64,000 nt of DNA, taken from Metarhizobium sp964253915 (lineage in GTDB: Bacteria; Pseudomonadota; Alphaproteobacteria; Rhizobiales; Rhizobiaceae). The stretch lies in the NCBI RefSeq assembly GCF_964253915.1, contig NZ_CAXUSG020000011.1, positions 124,001 to 188,000 of the forward strand, in the 5' to 3' direction. A program made the position numbers and the translations under genes. Position 1 is the stretch's first letter. Each line of letters begins with the position of its first letter. Of this stretch, positions 36,163-44,879 are shown piece after piece. The notes beneath the pieces are model-generated. The model was not told where the DNA came from, searched no databases, and worked only from the letters and a program-made list of their open reading frames with translations.

Positions 36163-37193
36163 TTTGCGGCTCCCGCTTTCGGCTGCTGTTGCGTGATGCA
36201 GTGGACGCCGCCGCCGCGGGCAAAAAGCTCGCGGGCATCGACCGAAACCACGCGGCGTCCCGGATAGGCTTCCGCGAGCAGGTCGCGGGCGCGGGCATCG
36301 GCTTTCTCCTCGCCGAAACTGCAGGCGATGACGCCGTCATTGACGACGAGATGGTTGATGTAGCTCCAGTCGACGAAGCCGTGGGCGTCGGAAAGCGTTT
36401 CCGGCGCCGGCAGGTCGATAATGTCGAACGTCCGGCCCTTGGCATCGGTAGCACCAGCCAGCAACGCCCGGATCTCCCGCATCACGGCGTGATCGGGATG
36501 GGTGGGGTCTTGCTGGTCGTGCAGCAGGATTTTTCCGGGCGCGGGCATCGTCGCGACGATATCGACATGGCCGCGGGTGCCGAATTCCTCATAGTCGCGG
36601 GTCAGGCCGCGCGGCAGCCAGATCGCCTTGGAGATGCCGAGCGTGCGGGCGAGTTCTGCTTCGACGCGTTCCTTGTCGGCCTGCGGATTGCGGCCGGGAT
36701 CGAGCTGTACGGTCTCGGTCACCAGAACCGTGCCTTCACCATCGACATGGATACCGCCGCCTTCGTTGACCAGCAGCGAGGAGACGACGGGCACGTCGAT
36801 CAATCCGGCGATGAAGCGGGCAAGGCCGCGGTCGTTTGCGGCATTCGTCCAGGTGTTGCCGCCCCAGCCGTTGAAGATCCAGTCCACGGCGGCAAGCGAG
36901 CCGTCTTCGGCGGTCACGAAGGTCGGGCCGGAATCGCGCATCCAGAAATCGTCGATGACGCGTTCGACAATCTCGATCTCCGTTCCCAGCATGCGGCGGG
37001 CACGGGCAATTTCGGAAGGATCGACGATCATCGTCACCGGCTGGAAGGCGGCGACCGCATGGGCGACGGCCGACCAGGCCGCATAACCGGCCTCACGCTC
37101 GGCAGCATTGTCGCCCAGGGTCTGGTTTTCCCGGGGAAAAGCCATCCAGACGCGGTCCTGAGGCGCGGTTTCTGCCGGCATTGTCCACGTCAT
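36159..37193 (-). CDS. Agmatine deiminase family protein
   Basis: This 344-residue enzyme belongs to the agmatine deiminase/Porphyromonas peptidyl-arginine deiminase family, which hydrolyses a guanidine group to ureido plus ammonia. Motifs seen are DDFWMRDSGPTFV, NGWGGNTW, a HVDIVATM strand and the catalytic cysteine C332 in GGGVHCITQQ near the end. No signal peptide is present, so it is cytoplasmic. It is the first gene of a two-gene operon with an amidase. The substrate could be agmatine, giving N-carbamoylputrescine for the amidase, but the usual second enzyme is of the nitrilase family. Confidence 0.9.
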   Translation of the reverse strand: MTWTMPAETAPQDRVWMAFPRENQTLGDNAAEREAGYAAWSAVAHAVAAFQPVTMIVDPSEIARARRMLGTEIEIVERVIDDFWMRDSGPTFVTAEDGSLAAVDWIFNGWGGNTWTNAANDRGLARFIAGLIDVPVVSSLLVNEGGGIHVDGEGTVLVTETVQLDPGRNPQADKERVEAELARTLGISKAIWLPRGLTRDYEEFGTRGHVDIVATMPAPGKILLHDQQDPTHPDHAVMREIRALLAGATDAKGRTFDIIDLPAPETLSDAHGFVDWSYINHLVVNDGVIACSFGEEKADARARDLLAEAYPGRRVVSVDARELFARGGGVHCITQQQPKAGAAK

Positions 37194-37266
37194 GTCTTCT
37201 CTCCCGATCCCTGTGCCTTCACTCGGCTTTTCACTGCACGAATCCCGCAGGTTTCATGCTTCTAGG

Positions 37267-37301
37267 AATTTGATCAAATTTCCATATCCGGATATTGTCA
37301 A
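37267..37301 (-). promoter_or_regulatory. Promoter with two palindromes for the deiminase-amidase operon
   Basis: On the minus strand TTGACA (37301-37296), a 17-base spacer and TTTGAT (37278-37273) give a sigma-70-like promoter. The spacer contains the perfect palindrome ATATCCGGATAT (37284-37295). A second perfect palindrome, AATTTGATCAAATT (37267-37280), covers the -10 element. A repressor bound to either would block transcription. The leader to the deiminase ATG is about 70 bases. Confidence 0.7.
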
Positions 37302-37383
37302 GGCTCGGCCGGGTGCGGAGGTCGATTTTGTCGCCGTCGATCTGCCGCTGGGAGGCTGTCGATCACTCGATAAGTAGGCGGCA

Positions 37384-37752
37384 TCACTTCCGCAACGCCC
37401 GCTCCATGGCGATGATCAGGCTCTCGAAATCGACGGGTTTGCCGAGGAAGGCCAAGGCCCCGCCGTCCAAGGCCTGCCTGCGTGTTCGCTCGTCATGATA
37501 GGAGGTCATGAAGATGATCGGTGGCCTTGTGGCGTCGGTGTTGAGGATTGCCTGCAGTTCCAGCCCGGTCAGCCCCGGCATCTTGACGTCGAGAAGTATG
37601 CAGTCGATCTGCTGGCGGTCCGTTGCGGCCAAAAAATCTTCCGCCGTCTCGAACAGCCGGCTTCGATAGCCGCAGGACTGGATCATGTCGTCCAGCGCCT
37701 CACGGATGGCGTGGTCGTCGTCGACGATGGCGATAAGGGGAGGCTGGGGCAC
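37384..37752 (-). CDS. Single-domain response regulator (receiver only)
   Basis: This 122-residue protein is a lone receiver domain. The acidic pocket is DDD near residue 11-13, the phosphorylated aspartate lies in ILLDVKMPG, the conserved Thr/Ser is in FMTSY, and the lysine in LGKPVDF. It has no output domain. It lies 88 bases downstream of the FixJ-type regulator gene and in line with a histidine kinase, so it is likely a competing or relay receiver for the same kinase, as in other alphaproteobacterial three-gene sets. Its partner is inferred. Confidence 0.9.
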   Translation of the reverse strand: MPQPPLIAIVDDDHAIREALDDMIQSCGYRSRLFETAEDFLAATDRQQIDCILLDVKMPGLTGLELQAILNTDATRPPIIFMTSYHDERTRRQALDGGALAFLGKPVDFESLIIAMERALRK

Positions 37753-37840
37753 GGACGTATTCTCTTGGCAATGGCTTGATCGTTTCGTTATGCGCCCGTC
37801 CGCGGCGCGAAAACATCATACTAGAGTGTAGGTCGCGGTT

Positions 37841-38470
37841 TTACGCGTCGAGGATCTCGGCCTTGCGCACCAGATCGGCCACGGACCGGGCCTCCATCTT
37901 GCGCATGACATTGCCGCGATGGAGTTTGACGGTGATTTCGCTGATGCCAAGGTTGAAGGCGATCTGCTTGTTCATCAGGCCGGCGACGACAGCGGTCATC
38001 ACTTCGCGTTCGCGTGGCGTCAGGCTGCCGGCAAGCTTGACGACGGCGTCATGGGCGGCGTTCTCCTGCCGCCGCTGCGCGTCCTTGTCGAGCGCGATCG
38101 TCACCGCATCCAGAATGTCCTGGTCGCGGAAAGGTTTGGTCAGGAAATCGACGGCGCCGGCCTTCATCGCCCTGACGGACATCGGAATGTCGCCAAACCC
38201 GGTCATGAAGATGATTGGCATCCGGCTGCCGGCCTGCTCCAGCTGGCCCTGAAAGTCCAGGCCGCTCAGCCCGGGCAACCGGACGTCGAGCAGAATGCAG
38301 CCGGCGCGGTTGGTATCCGCACTGTCCAGAAAACTCCGCGTGTCCGCAAAGGCGCTGGTGGCGATCTTCATCGACAGGAAAAGATCGACCAGCGCCTCGC
38401 GGATCGAGGGGTCGTCGTCGATGACGTAGACGATGGGTTCCGATGGATTGGTTGCAGGCTGCTTGGCCAT
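37841..38470 (-). CDS. FixJ-family response regulator
   Basis: This 209-residue regulator has an N-terminal receiver (VIDDDPSIREAL, phosphorylation site in LLDVRLPGLSGLD, FMTGFGDIPM, and K in FLTKPF) and a C-terminal LuxR-type helix-turn-helix (LTPREREVMTAVVAGLMNKQ, then GISEITVKLHRGNVMRKM). It should be phosphorylated by the membrane kinase encoded six bases upstream and then act on DNA. Similarity to FixJ is in family only; no nitrogen-fixation genes are nearby. Targets are not known; the ECF sigma gene divergent from this set is a possibility only. Confidence 0.93.
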   Translation of the reverse strand: MAKQPATNPSEPIVYVIDDDPSIREALVDLFLSMKIATSAFADTRSFLDSADTNRAGCILLDVRLPGLSGLDFQGQLEQAGSRMPIIFMTGFGDIPMSVRAMKAGAVDFLTKPFRDQDILDAVTIALDKDAQRRQENAAHDAVVKLAGSLTPREREVMTAVVAGLMNKQIAFNLGISEITVKLHRGNVMRKMEARSVADLVRKAEILDA

Positions 38471-38476
38471 GTTTCC

Positions 38477-40057
38477 TCAAATCTCCCCGCCGGCAGGAAT
38501 GACGATATCGAAAACCGCACCGCCATCGGCATGATTGCGCGCCAGAAGCTCGCCGCCCCGGGCTTCGAGGATACTCCGGCAGATCGACAGGCCCATGCCC
38601 ATGCCGTCCGGCTTGGTGGTGAAAAACGGCGCGAAAAGCCGCGCCATGACGTCCGGCGGTATGCCCGGGCCGAAGTCCCGCACGGAGACGCAGATGAAAC
38701 TGTCGTCCTGCCGCCGGGTTTCGATCACCAGGTTTCGCCTGGTGGTCCCCGGCAAAGTCATGGCCTGGATCGCATTGGTGATCAGGTTGATCAGCACCTG
38801 CTGCAACTCGATGCGCACGGCGCTGATCGTTCGCGCTGCCCGGCCGTAGATGACGTCGACGGCAATGCCTTCCCGGTTGAGATCGTGTTCCATGAGGGCC
38901 TGGGTCTCCCGGATCAGTTCGGCAAGATCGACCTTTTCGGCGGTGCGAAGTTCGTGGGAAAGCATCGAGCGCGTGTTGTGGATGATGTCGCTGGCGCGCT
39001 TGCTGTCGCGGATCATCCGTTCGGCCGAACGGGCGACCGCGGCGAGATCCGGCGGGTCGCGGTTGATCCAGCGCAGCATCGTCTGGGCGTTGACGACGAG
39101 GGCGCCGAGCGGCTGGTTCAGTTCGTGCGCCAGCGAGGCAGACAGCGCGCCGACCGTTGCGGCGCGGGCGGCCCGGGTCAGTTCGGCCTGTGCTTCGAGA
39201 AGCGCCTTCTGGGTCTGCTCGCGTTCGGTGATGTCGAACATGCCGACGACGACACGGTCGAACAGTTCGGGGTCGGCCGGCAGGCGCAGGCTCATCAGCA
39301 CCAGTTTTGTCTGTCCGTCGGCGGCGATCAGATTGCCCTTGCCTTCGAAGGAGGGTTGCTGGTCGAAGATCGCCTGCATCAGGTCCAGAAAAGTCGCATC
39401 GTCGGGTGCCAGGTATTGGCGGGTCGAATGCGAGGCGCTGTCCTCGCCGACGTTTCCCAGAAGCTCCCGCGCGGCGTGATTGGAGGCAACGGTTCGCGTC
39501 AGGGCGATGCAATCGGCGATGGCATCGGGATGTTCCTGGACGTAGCCGGCAAGGCTGCTGACGCCCGAAGCCTTCAGCGACATCAGGAAGGCCCGCACCC
39601 GGGAATAATCCCGTTCCCAAAGTGCCACGCGGCTTTGCTCGAAGATCGAGCGATATCGCAGCTCGCTATCGCGGAGCGCTGTATTCGATGCCAGCAGGGC
39701 GCTGCGGGAACGGCTGTCGCGTAGCAGCAGCGCGCCGGTGATGAAAAGTGCCGCAAGCGAGACGGCAAGGCGCAGAACGGCGGGAAGGTCTGGCGCCAGC
39801 CCATGGGTCGCCAGGTAGGAGACCGTGGTGAGCAGCGCGAGAACCATGGTGGCGACCACGATCCCCTGTCTGGTCAGCATGTTGGCTGCCAAAAGCAGGA
39901 CGATGACATAGAGAACCGCAATCGCGCTTTCTATCGACGTGAAGGTGTCGACCCAGAAAACGGCAACGGCCAGCAACAGCGCGGCAAACCCGACAGCCAC
40001 GTCATGGCCGAGGGTCGGGGAGCCGTGTGCCTCCCTGGTCAAACGAAACGTAGTCAT
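38477..40057 (-). CDS. Membrane PAS-domain sensor histidine kinase
   Basis: This 526-residue kinase begins MTTFRLTREAH at 40057, preceded by GGAG, and has four predicted membrane helices in the first 115 residues. A PAS-like domain follows (ALRDSELRYRSIFEQSRVAL). The catalytic part has the phosphorylated histidine in ASLAHELNQPLGAL, N box NLITNAIQAM, G1 DFGPGIP and F/G2 motifs FTTKPDGMGMGLS. It resembles FixL/DctB-type kinases, but no haem-binding PAS histidine could be confirmed. It is the first gene of a set with a FixJ-type regulator and a lone receiver. The stimulus is unknown. Confidence 0.9.
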   Translation of the reverse strand: MTTFRLTREAHGSPTLGHDVAVGFAALLLAVAVFWVDTFTSIESAIAVLYVIVLLLAANMLTRQGIVVATMVLALLTTVSYLATHGLAPDLPAVLRLAVSLAALFITGALLLRDSRSRSALLASNTALRDSELRYRSIFEQSRVALWERDYSRVRAFLMSLKASGVSSLAGYVQEHPDAIADCIALTRTVASNHAARELLGNVGEDSASHSTRQYLAPDDATFLDLMQAIFDQQPSFEGKGNLIAADGQTKLVLMSLRLPADPELFDRVVVGMFDITEREQTQKALLEAQAELTRAARAATVGALSASLAHELNQPLGALVVNAQTMLRWINRDPPDLAAVARSAERMIRDSKRASDIIHNTRSMLSHELRTAEKVDLAELIRETQALMEHDLNREGIAVDVIYGRAARTISAVRIELQQVLINLITNAIQAMTLPGTTRRNLVIETRRQDDSFICVSVRDFGPGIPPDVMARLFAPFFTTKPDGMGMGLSICRSILEARGGELLARNHADGGAVFDIVIPAGGEI

Positions 40058-40471
40058 CAAGGGTCTCCACAGAGCTTGCCGCCCTTGCATTTTTTGTGAT
40101 GCGCGCAGGGTAATCCATACGCTGATGCTTCCAACCTATACAAAGGTTTAAGTGGATAGCCATCGTCCGGTGCGACGCAGGCCAGGTCTCCTGACGCGCG
40201 ACAGGGAAGCGGCTGTGGTTTTTTGGTGACTCCGCCGCCGAAAAAGCGACCGTCCTCCAGGCGGGCAGTTGCCGTCACTTGCGCCTGCCCTCCGATAGGC
40301 TGCCAACAAAATCAACAACTAAAGATGAGAAAAACATACCAGTTTCTGGCTCGTGCCGTGTGCACGGCTGGAGGCTGGATATTGCCTAGCAAATTCAATG
40401 CGTTTATTCCGATGACATCATGGAAACGGGGATGGGTGCATGCAGCGCGCATCTGGCAACGGCAGTCGGGA
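40058..40471. promoter_or_regulatory. Divergent gap between kinase and ECF sigma genes
   Basis: This 414-base gap lies between the kinase operon (minus) and the fecI-like gene (plus). The only regular element seen is AACCT-ATACAA-AGGTT at 40133-40148, a 5-base inverted repeat close to where a kinase promoter is expected. The frame upstream of the sigma factor is open for 83 codons but does not look coding. No RNA gene was recognised. Confidence 0.35.
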
Positions 40472-40987
40472 ATGACCACGGACGCGGATATCCGGCACGG
40501 ACTCTATATCGCGCATCGCTCGGCGCTGATCGATTATGCCGCGCGCATTCTCGGTTCGCGCGAGGCGGCGGAGGATATCGTGCAGGATGCCTATCTGCGT
40601 TTTGCACCAAACCGCACGAGTGGCGATTCGGCACGACAGGCGCTTGCCTATCTTTACCGCATCGTTCGCAATCTCGCCTTCGATGTCCTCAAGCGCCGCA
40701 AGATCGAGGTCCGCGAGCAGGCCGGCGATCCGCCTTTCTGGACCGTGCCGCAAACCATCGAGACGCCGGAGCAGACCCTGATCCTGAACGACGAGGTTCG
40801 TATTGCCGCCGATGTGCTGGCCTCCCTGCCGCGAGACGTGCAGATCGCCGTTGAGATGCATCGTTTCGGCGGGCAGACGCTGGAAGAGGTCGCGGCGCAT
40901 CTCGGCATCTCGGTTGCCACCGCCCATCGCCACGTCCGTTCGGCCATGGTCAAGATCGCGATGGCCATCGGCACGGTGAATTCCTGA
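40472..40987 (+). CDS. FecI-type ECF sigma factor
   Basis: This sigma-70 family factor of 171 residues has region 2 (GSREAAEDIVQDAYLRF, YLYRIVRNLAFDVLKRRK) and region 4 (LPRDVQIAVEMHRFGGQTLEEVAAHLGIS is the helix-turn-helix, positions about 122-150). This length and pattern match iron-starvation sigma factors that transcribe a TonB receptor. The start is taken at ATG 40472 because it gives the family length; earlier in-frame starts have no better ribosome-binding site. A FecR-like gene follows after 71 bases and a transducing TonB receptor after that, the FecI-FecR-FecA order. Confidence 0.9.
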   Translation: MTTDADIRHGLYIAHRSALIDYAARILGSREAAEDIVQDAYLRFAPNRTSGDSARQALAYLYRIVRNLAFDVLKRRKIEVREQAGDPPFWTVPQTIETPEQTLILNDEVRIAADVLASLPRDVQIAVEMHRFGGQTLEEVAAHLGISVATAHRHVRSAMVKIAMAIGTVNS

Positions 40988-41058
40988 AAAAAGCGGGCAC
41001 GCTTGAAAAAAAGAGTACATCGATCGTCTCTACGAAGAAGGGAAGAATTCGGTTAGAA

Positions 41059-42069
41059 GTGCCGGCTTGCGGCATCGAGGTCCGAAGCAGGTACGATTTG
41101 GCACGGCAGGACGACAAAGACAGCGTGGTTTTGGAAGAGGCGATGGATTGGTTCCTGCGACTGCGGGAAGATGCGCGCCATCCGGCCGTCGAGGCGGAGT
41201 TTTCCCGCTGGCTGCAGCGATCCCCAGCCCATGCCGAGGCATGGCAGAAGGCCTGCCGAACCTGGGAAGTGCTTGGCGAAGTGACGCCCGTGCATGCCGG
41301 TTCCTGGCAAAGCCGCAAGGTCGTGACGTTTTCGCCGCCGACTTCCCGGCGCCGCGGCAGATGGGTCGCTGGGGCGGCGGCCCTTGCAGCGGTGCTGGCG
41401 CTTGCCGCCCCATCACTGCTGATCCGGTTGCAGGCCGACTATATGACGGCTACCGCCGAAACCCGCCGGGTCACCCTGGAGGATGGCACGGTTGTCGATA
41501 TGGGCGCCGACAGCGCCATCAAGGTGGAGGTCGCCGGATCGTCGCGGCATGTGACGCTGCTGCAGGGCGAGGCGTTTTTCGACGTCGCCCATGATCCTGC
41601 TCGGCCGTTTACGGTCGATACCGGCGGCGTCGAGGTTGCCGTGCTGGGCACCGCGTTCGACGTGCAGCTTTCCAGCGAGGAGACGACCGTGGAACTTGCC
41701 CGCGGCATCGTCAGCCTTTCCCCGGAGCCGGCGGCCAGCAGGGCGGTCGAACTGGCACCGGGCGAGATGGCGGTGGTCGATCATGAAAGCGGCGCCGTTG
41801 TCAGGGGCACGATCGCGGTGGAGGACATCGCCTCCTGGCGCAATGGCCGGCTTTTCGTCAACGACGTGACGATTGCCTCGGTGGTCGAGCAGTTGCAGCG
41901 TTATCACCCGGCCTGGATCAAGGTGGCCAATCGCAAGCTCGCGTCCCGGCGCGTGACCGGCCTCTACGACCTCAGCAATCCCGACCGCGCCCTGCACGCG
42001 CTTGTCGAGCCTTATGGCGGCAAGGTCCACGCGGTGTCGCCCTATCTGCGCGTGCTTGCCGATTTCTGA
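41059..42069 (+). CDS. FecR-type anti-sigma / signal-transducing membrane protein
   Basis: This protein of up to 336 residues has a short cytoplasmic N-terminal domain (EEAMDWFLRLREDARHPAVE), one membrane helix at about 101-122, and a periplasmic FecR domain (DGTVVDMGADSAIKVE, LLQGEAFFDVAHDPARPFTV, GTAFDV). It holds the sigma factor in check or activates it on a signal from the receptor in the outer membrane. The start is uncertain: GTG 41059 is the longest reading, and GTG 41125 would still keep the whole N-terminal domain. It lies between the sigma factor and the TonB transducer. Confidence 0.9.
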   Translation: MPACGIEVRSRYDLARQDDKDSVVLEEAMDWFLRLREDARHPAVEAEFSRWLQRSPAHAEAWQKACRTWEVLGEVTPVHAGSWQSRKVVTFSPPTSRRRGRWVAGAAALAAVLALAAPSLLIRLQADYMTATAETRRVTLEDGTVVDMGADSAIKVEVAGSSRHVTLLQGEAFFDVAHDPARPFTVDTGGVEVAVLGTAFDVQLSSEETTVELARGIVSLSPEPAASRAVELAPGEMAVVDHESGAVVRGTIAVEDIASWRNGRLFVNDVTIASVVEQLQRYHPAWIKVANRKLASRRVTGLYDLSNPDRALHALVEPYGGKVHAVSPYLRVLADF

Positions 42070-42182
42070 CGGCCGAAAGCGAAAAAAATCGTTGGCTGGT
42101 GAAAAACATGAGCGAGCTGGTCGTCTTTACACCTGAGACGCAGCCAAGGGGGCGCTGCGGACAAGCAGGAGACTAGGGCGAC

Positions 42183-44531
42183 ATGACTTTGCCGGGGTGC
42201 AACGCTGGACGGGGTTCGAAGACCAGCACGAGCCGACTTTTTGTAACGCGTTTGCTGGCGACGGTGGCGCTGGCCGGCGTTTCCGCTTTGGCGGCGGGCA
42301 ATGTCCGGCCGGTTATGGCGCAGGAGACCACATCGCGGCTTGGCGCCGCGCGCGATTTCAATATTCCGGCACAGCCGCTCGCCAGCGCCCTGAACAGTTT
42401 CGGCCGGCAGTCGGGGCTGCAGGTGACGCTTGCCGCTTCCACGTCGCGCGGCGTGACCGCCAGCGCGGTGCGTGGCTCGCTGACGCCGCAGCAGGCCTTG
42501 TCGCAGCTGCTTTCCGGCACCGGCATTTCCTTCCGCATCACCGGTGACGGCACGGCAGTGGTGGGTGCTTCGCCGTCCGCGGCGGCGACGGGTGGTGATG
42601 TCGTGACGGATGGATCGACGGTCCTGAGGCCGATCCAGGTGCATGGAACCGGCACCAGCGGTGACGGAATTGGCGAAGTCAGCATCACCTCGGAAGATCT
42701 GGAGCGCACCAATCCGACGAACATAGCAGATGTGTTCCGCGACGAGCCGGGAATCGCCGTCGGCAGCTCGCTTCCCGCATCGCAAAAGGTCTATGTCCAC
42801 GGCGTCGAGGAAACCAACCTTGCCGTCAGCATCGACGGCAGCCGCCAGAACAACAAGGTCTTCCATCACAGCGCCACTAACCTGATCGATCCCAGCCTGC
42901 TGAAGGCCGTCGATGTCGATGCCGGCATTGCGCCGGCTGATGCCGGTCCGGGGGCTCTTGCCGGCGCCATCAACTACGAAACCAAGGATGTGCGCGACCT
43001 GCTCACGGAAGACGGTTTCGGCGGTTCGGTCACCTCCAGCTACAATTTCAACAGCCACACGCTGACGACCGGCGCCTCCGTCTACGGCATGCAGGACGGC
43101 TTCGAAATGCTCGGTGCCTTTAGTTTTGGACGCGGCGATGAATTCACGGCGGGCAACGGCGATCTCGTCAACGGTACGGCGACGGATTTTTTGAGCGGCC
43201 TCGGCAAGGTTGCCTATGAATTCGACAGTGGCGACCGCGTCGAACTCAGCCATGAACGTGTCCACGATGCGGCGGCACGGCCGTTCCGCGCCAACGTCGG
43301 TTTCATCACCGGCCGCCCGGCCTGGGAGCCGCGGGTTCGCGATTATCGCCTCGACCGGCAGAACACGGTGTTTACCTACACGGATTCGACGCCGGAAGGC
43401 TGGTGGGATCCGAAACTCGTGCTCGCCTACAGCCGCAACACTGTCGATACGCTGGGTTACGCCTGCCCGGGCCGCGGTTGCACCGTGCCGGTGACATACC
43501 CGACGATCGGCGAAACCGACAGCTTCAACGGCCGCTTCGAAAACAAGTTCGACGTCGGCATGGGCAGCATCACCGCTGGTGTCGATTTCTACAATGACAG
43601 CGTCAATCTGGATGCGGAAAGCGTGGCACTTGCCTTCTCGGATTCGGCGCGGGAAAAGGCCAGCAATGTCGGCATCTATGCCCAGGCACGGCTTGAGCCG
43701 TGGGAGCGCACGCGGCTTTCCTTCGGCGGCCGTGCCGATCACCAGTGGTTTACCGGTGTCGACGATTCCGACTGGAGCAACAGCGGCCTCAGCGGCAATA
43801 TCTCCGGTGAGTACGATATCACCGACTTCCTGACGGCCAAGGCCGGTTACGCCCATTCCTGGGGCGGCATACCGCTTGCCGAATCCTTCATCATGAACCC
43901 GGCCTGGACCTATGGTGATGGACCGGAACCGGTCAGCGCCGACAATTACCTGATCGGCCTGGAAGCCAAGTATGCCGGCTTCAGCGTCGAGGGCAGCCTG
44001 TTCCGCACCGATATCGAGGATGCCCGCATCGCCCGCTACAGCCCGGCGGCGACCGGCGGCCTCATCGCCCGCGATTTGGAATCGCGCGGCTTCGAGATCG
44101 GCGCGGGTTACGCCTGGCTCGACGGCTACATCAAGGTGAAGTACGCGCATATCGACGTCGATGTCGACGGTGCGCCGGCCGATTCCGATACGGGCAACTA
44201 CCTTGCCGCACCTGTCGGCGACATCATCACCATCACCGGTGCGCACACCTTTGAGGATTGGGGCCTGACGATCGGTGGCGATATCGAGATTGCGCCGGAA
44301 TACGACCGGGTGGCCGCTAATACGCCGGCCTACAAGGCGTATGAAGTCGTCAACATCTTCGCCGAATACAAGCCGGCGAGCCTGTCGCACTTCACCTTCC
44401 GCGCCGACGTGAAGAACCTCTTCGACGAGACCTATGCGGAGCGGGCCACCTACGGCCAGGAATTCGGCACGGTAACACCGCTTTACGAAGCGGGCCGCAC
44501 CTTCCTGCTGACGGCGAAGGCAACCTTCTGA
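42183..44531 (+). CDS. TonB-dependent transducer/receptor with STN domain
   Basis: This 782-residue outer-membrane protein has a signal sequence (ending near PVMAQ at residue 47), an STN signalling domain at about 57-128 (FNIPAQPLASALNSFGRQSG, TPQQALSQLLSGTGI), a plug (residues about 160-290) and a barrel ending in ATF. The STN domain lets it report ligand binding to the FecR protein encoded just upstream, which releases the sigma factor. The plug lacks the usual siderophore-receptor wording and reads KVYVHGVEETNLAVSIDG, so the ligand might be haem or another iron chelate. The ligand is not assigned. Confidence 0.92.
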   Translation: MTLPGCNAGRGSKTSTSRLFVTRLLATVALAGVSALAAGNVRPVMAQETTSRLGAARDFNIPAQPLASALNSFGRQSGLQVTLAASTSRGVTASAVRGSLTPQQALSQLLSGTGISFRITGDGTAVVGASPSAAATGGDVVTDGSTVLRPIQVHGTGTSGDGIGEVSITSEDLERTNPTNIADVFRDEPGIAVGSSLPASQKVYVHGVEETNLAVSIDGSRQNNKVFHHSATNLIDPSLLKAVDVDAGIAPADAGPGALAGAINYETKDVRDLLTEDGFGGSVTSSYNFNSHTLTTGASVYGMQDGFEMLGAFSFGRGDEFTAGNGDLVNGTATDFLSGLGKVAYEFDSGDRVELSHERVHDAAARPFRANVGFITGRPAWEPRVRDYRLDRQNTVFTYTDSTPEGWWDPKLVLAYSRNTVDTLGYACPGRGCTVPVTYPTIGETDSFNGRFENKFDVGMGSITAGVDFYNDSVNLDAESVALAFSDSAREKASNVGIYAQARLEPWERTRLSFGGRADHQWFTGVDDSDWSNSGLSGNISGEYDITDFLTAKAGYAHSWGGIPLAESFIMNPAWTYGDGPEPVSADNYLIGLEAKYAGFSVEGSLFRTDIEDARIARYSPAATGGLIARDLESRGFEIGAGYAWLDGYIKVKYAHIDVDVDGAPADSDTGNYLAAPVGDIITITGAHTFEDWGLTIGGDIEIAPEYDRVAANTPAYKAYEVVNIFAEYKPASLSHFTFRADVKNLFDETYAERATYGQEFGTVTPLYEAGRTFLLTAKATF

Positions 44532-44553
44532 TGCGGTTTGCCCATCAAGACAA

Positions 44554-44581
44554 CGATCATCGGGAGTTTTCCCGATGATCG
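44554..44581 (+). promoter_or_regulatory. Hairpin masking the DUF2218 start codon
   Basis: A perfect 11-bp stem, CGATCATCGGG (44554-44564) with CCCGATGATCG (44571-44581), has loop AGTTTT. The right arm contains the ATG of the DUF2218 gene (44575), and GGGAG at 44562-44566, in the left arm and loop, is the likely ribosome-binding site. It could act as a translational switch, or as a terminator or attenuator after the receptor gene. Confidence 0.65.
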
Positions 44582-44871
44582 CGGCCAATGCGGTGATGCC
44601 GACCGAAAGCGGCGGCAAGTACCTGGTTCAATTGTGCAAGCATTTCGCCCATCGCATCGATGTTTCCTACAGCGAAACCTGGGGCGAATGCCGGTTCTCC
44701 TGCGGCACGGCCGTGCTGAGGGCCGATGGCGACGCCTTGCATATCCGCACGACGGCGCCCGACGAGGCGCAACTGGCGGAGACGAAATCGGTGATCGAAA
44801 GCCACCTCATCCGCTTCGCCTTCCGCGAAAAGCTGGAATCCCTCGATTGGGTGGAAGCCGTGGCCGACTGA
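44575..44871 (+). CDS. Stand-alone DUF2218 protein
   Basis: This 98-residue cytoplasmic protein is a single DUF2218 domain: a LCKHFAHRIDV motif, AVLRADGDALHI strand and SHLIRFAFREKLESLDW ending. The same order of features occurs at the N-terminus of the SIP flavoprotein encoded at 9261. DUF2218 has no established function, but both copies here lie in iron-siderophore loci, which suggests a role in handling the ferric siderophore or its reduction. It follows the STN receptor gene by 43 bases. Its start lies inside a hairpin; an alternative start is ATG 44596. Confidence 0.8.
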   Translation: MIAANAVMPTESGGKYLVQLCKHFAHRIDVSYSETWGECRFSCGTAVLRADGDALHIRTTAPDEAQLAETKSVIESHLIRFAFREKLESLDWVEAVAD

Positions 44872-44879
44872 ACCTTTTG

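Noticed and set aside
40223..40471. 83-codon N-terminal extension of the ECF sigma factor
   Set aside because: Family length is reached from 40472, and the extension shows no sigma-factor motif.
42042..44618. 858-codon minus-strand frame opposite the STN receptor gene
   Set aside because: Low-complexity shadow of a clear TonB receptor gene.
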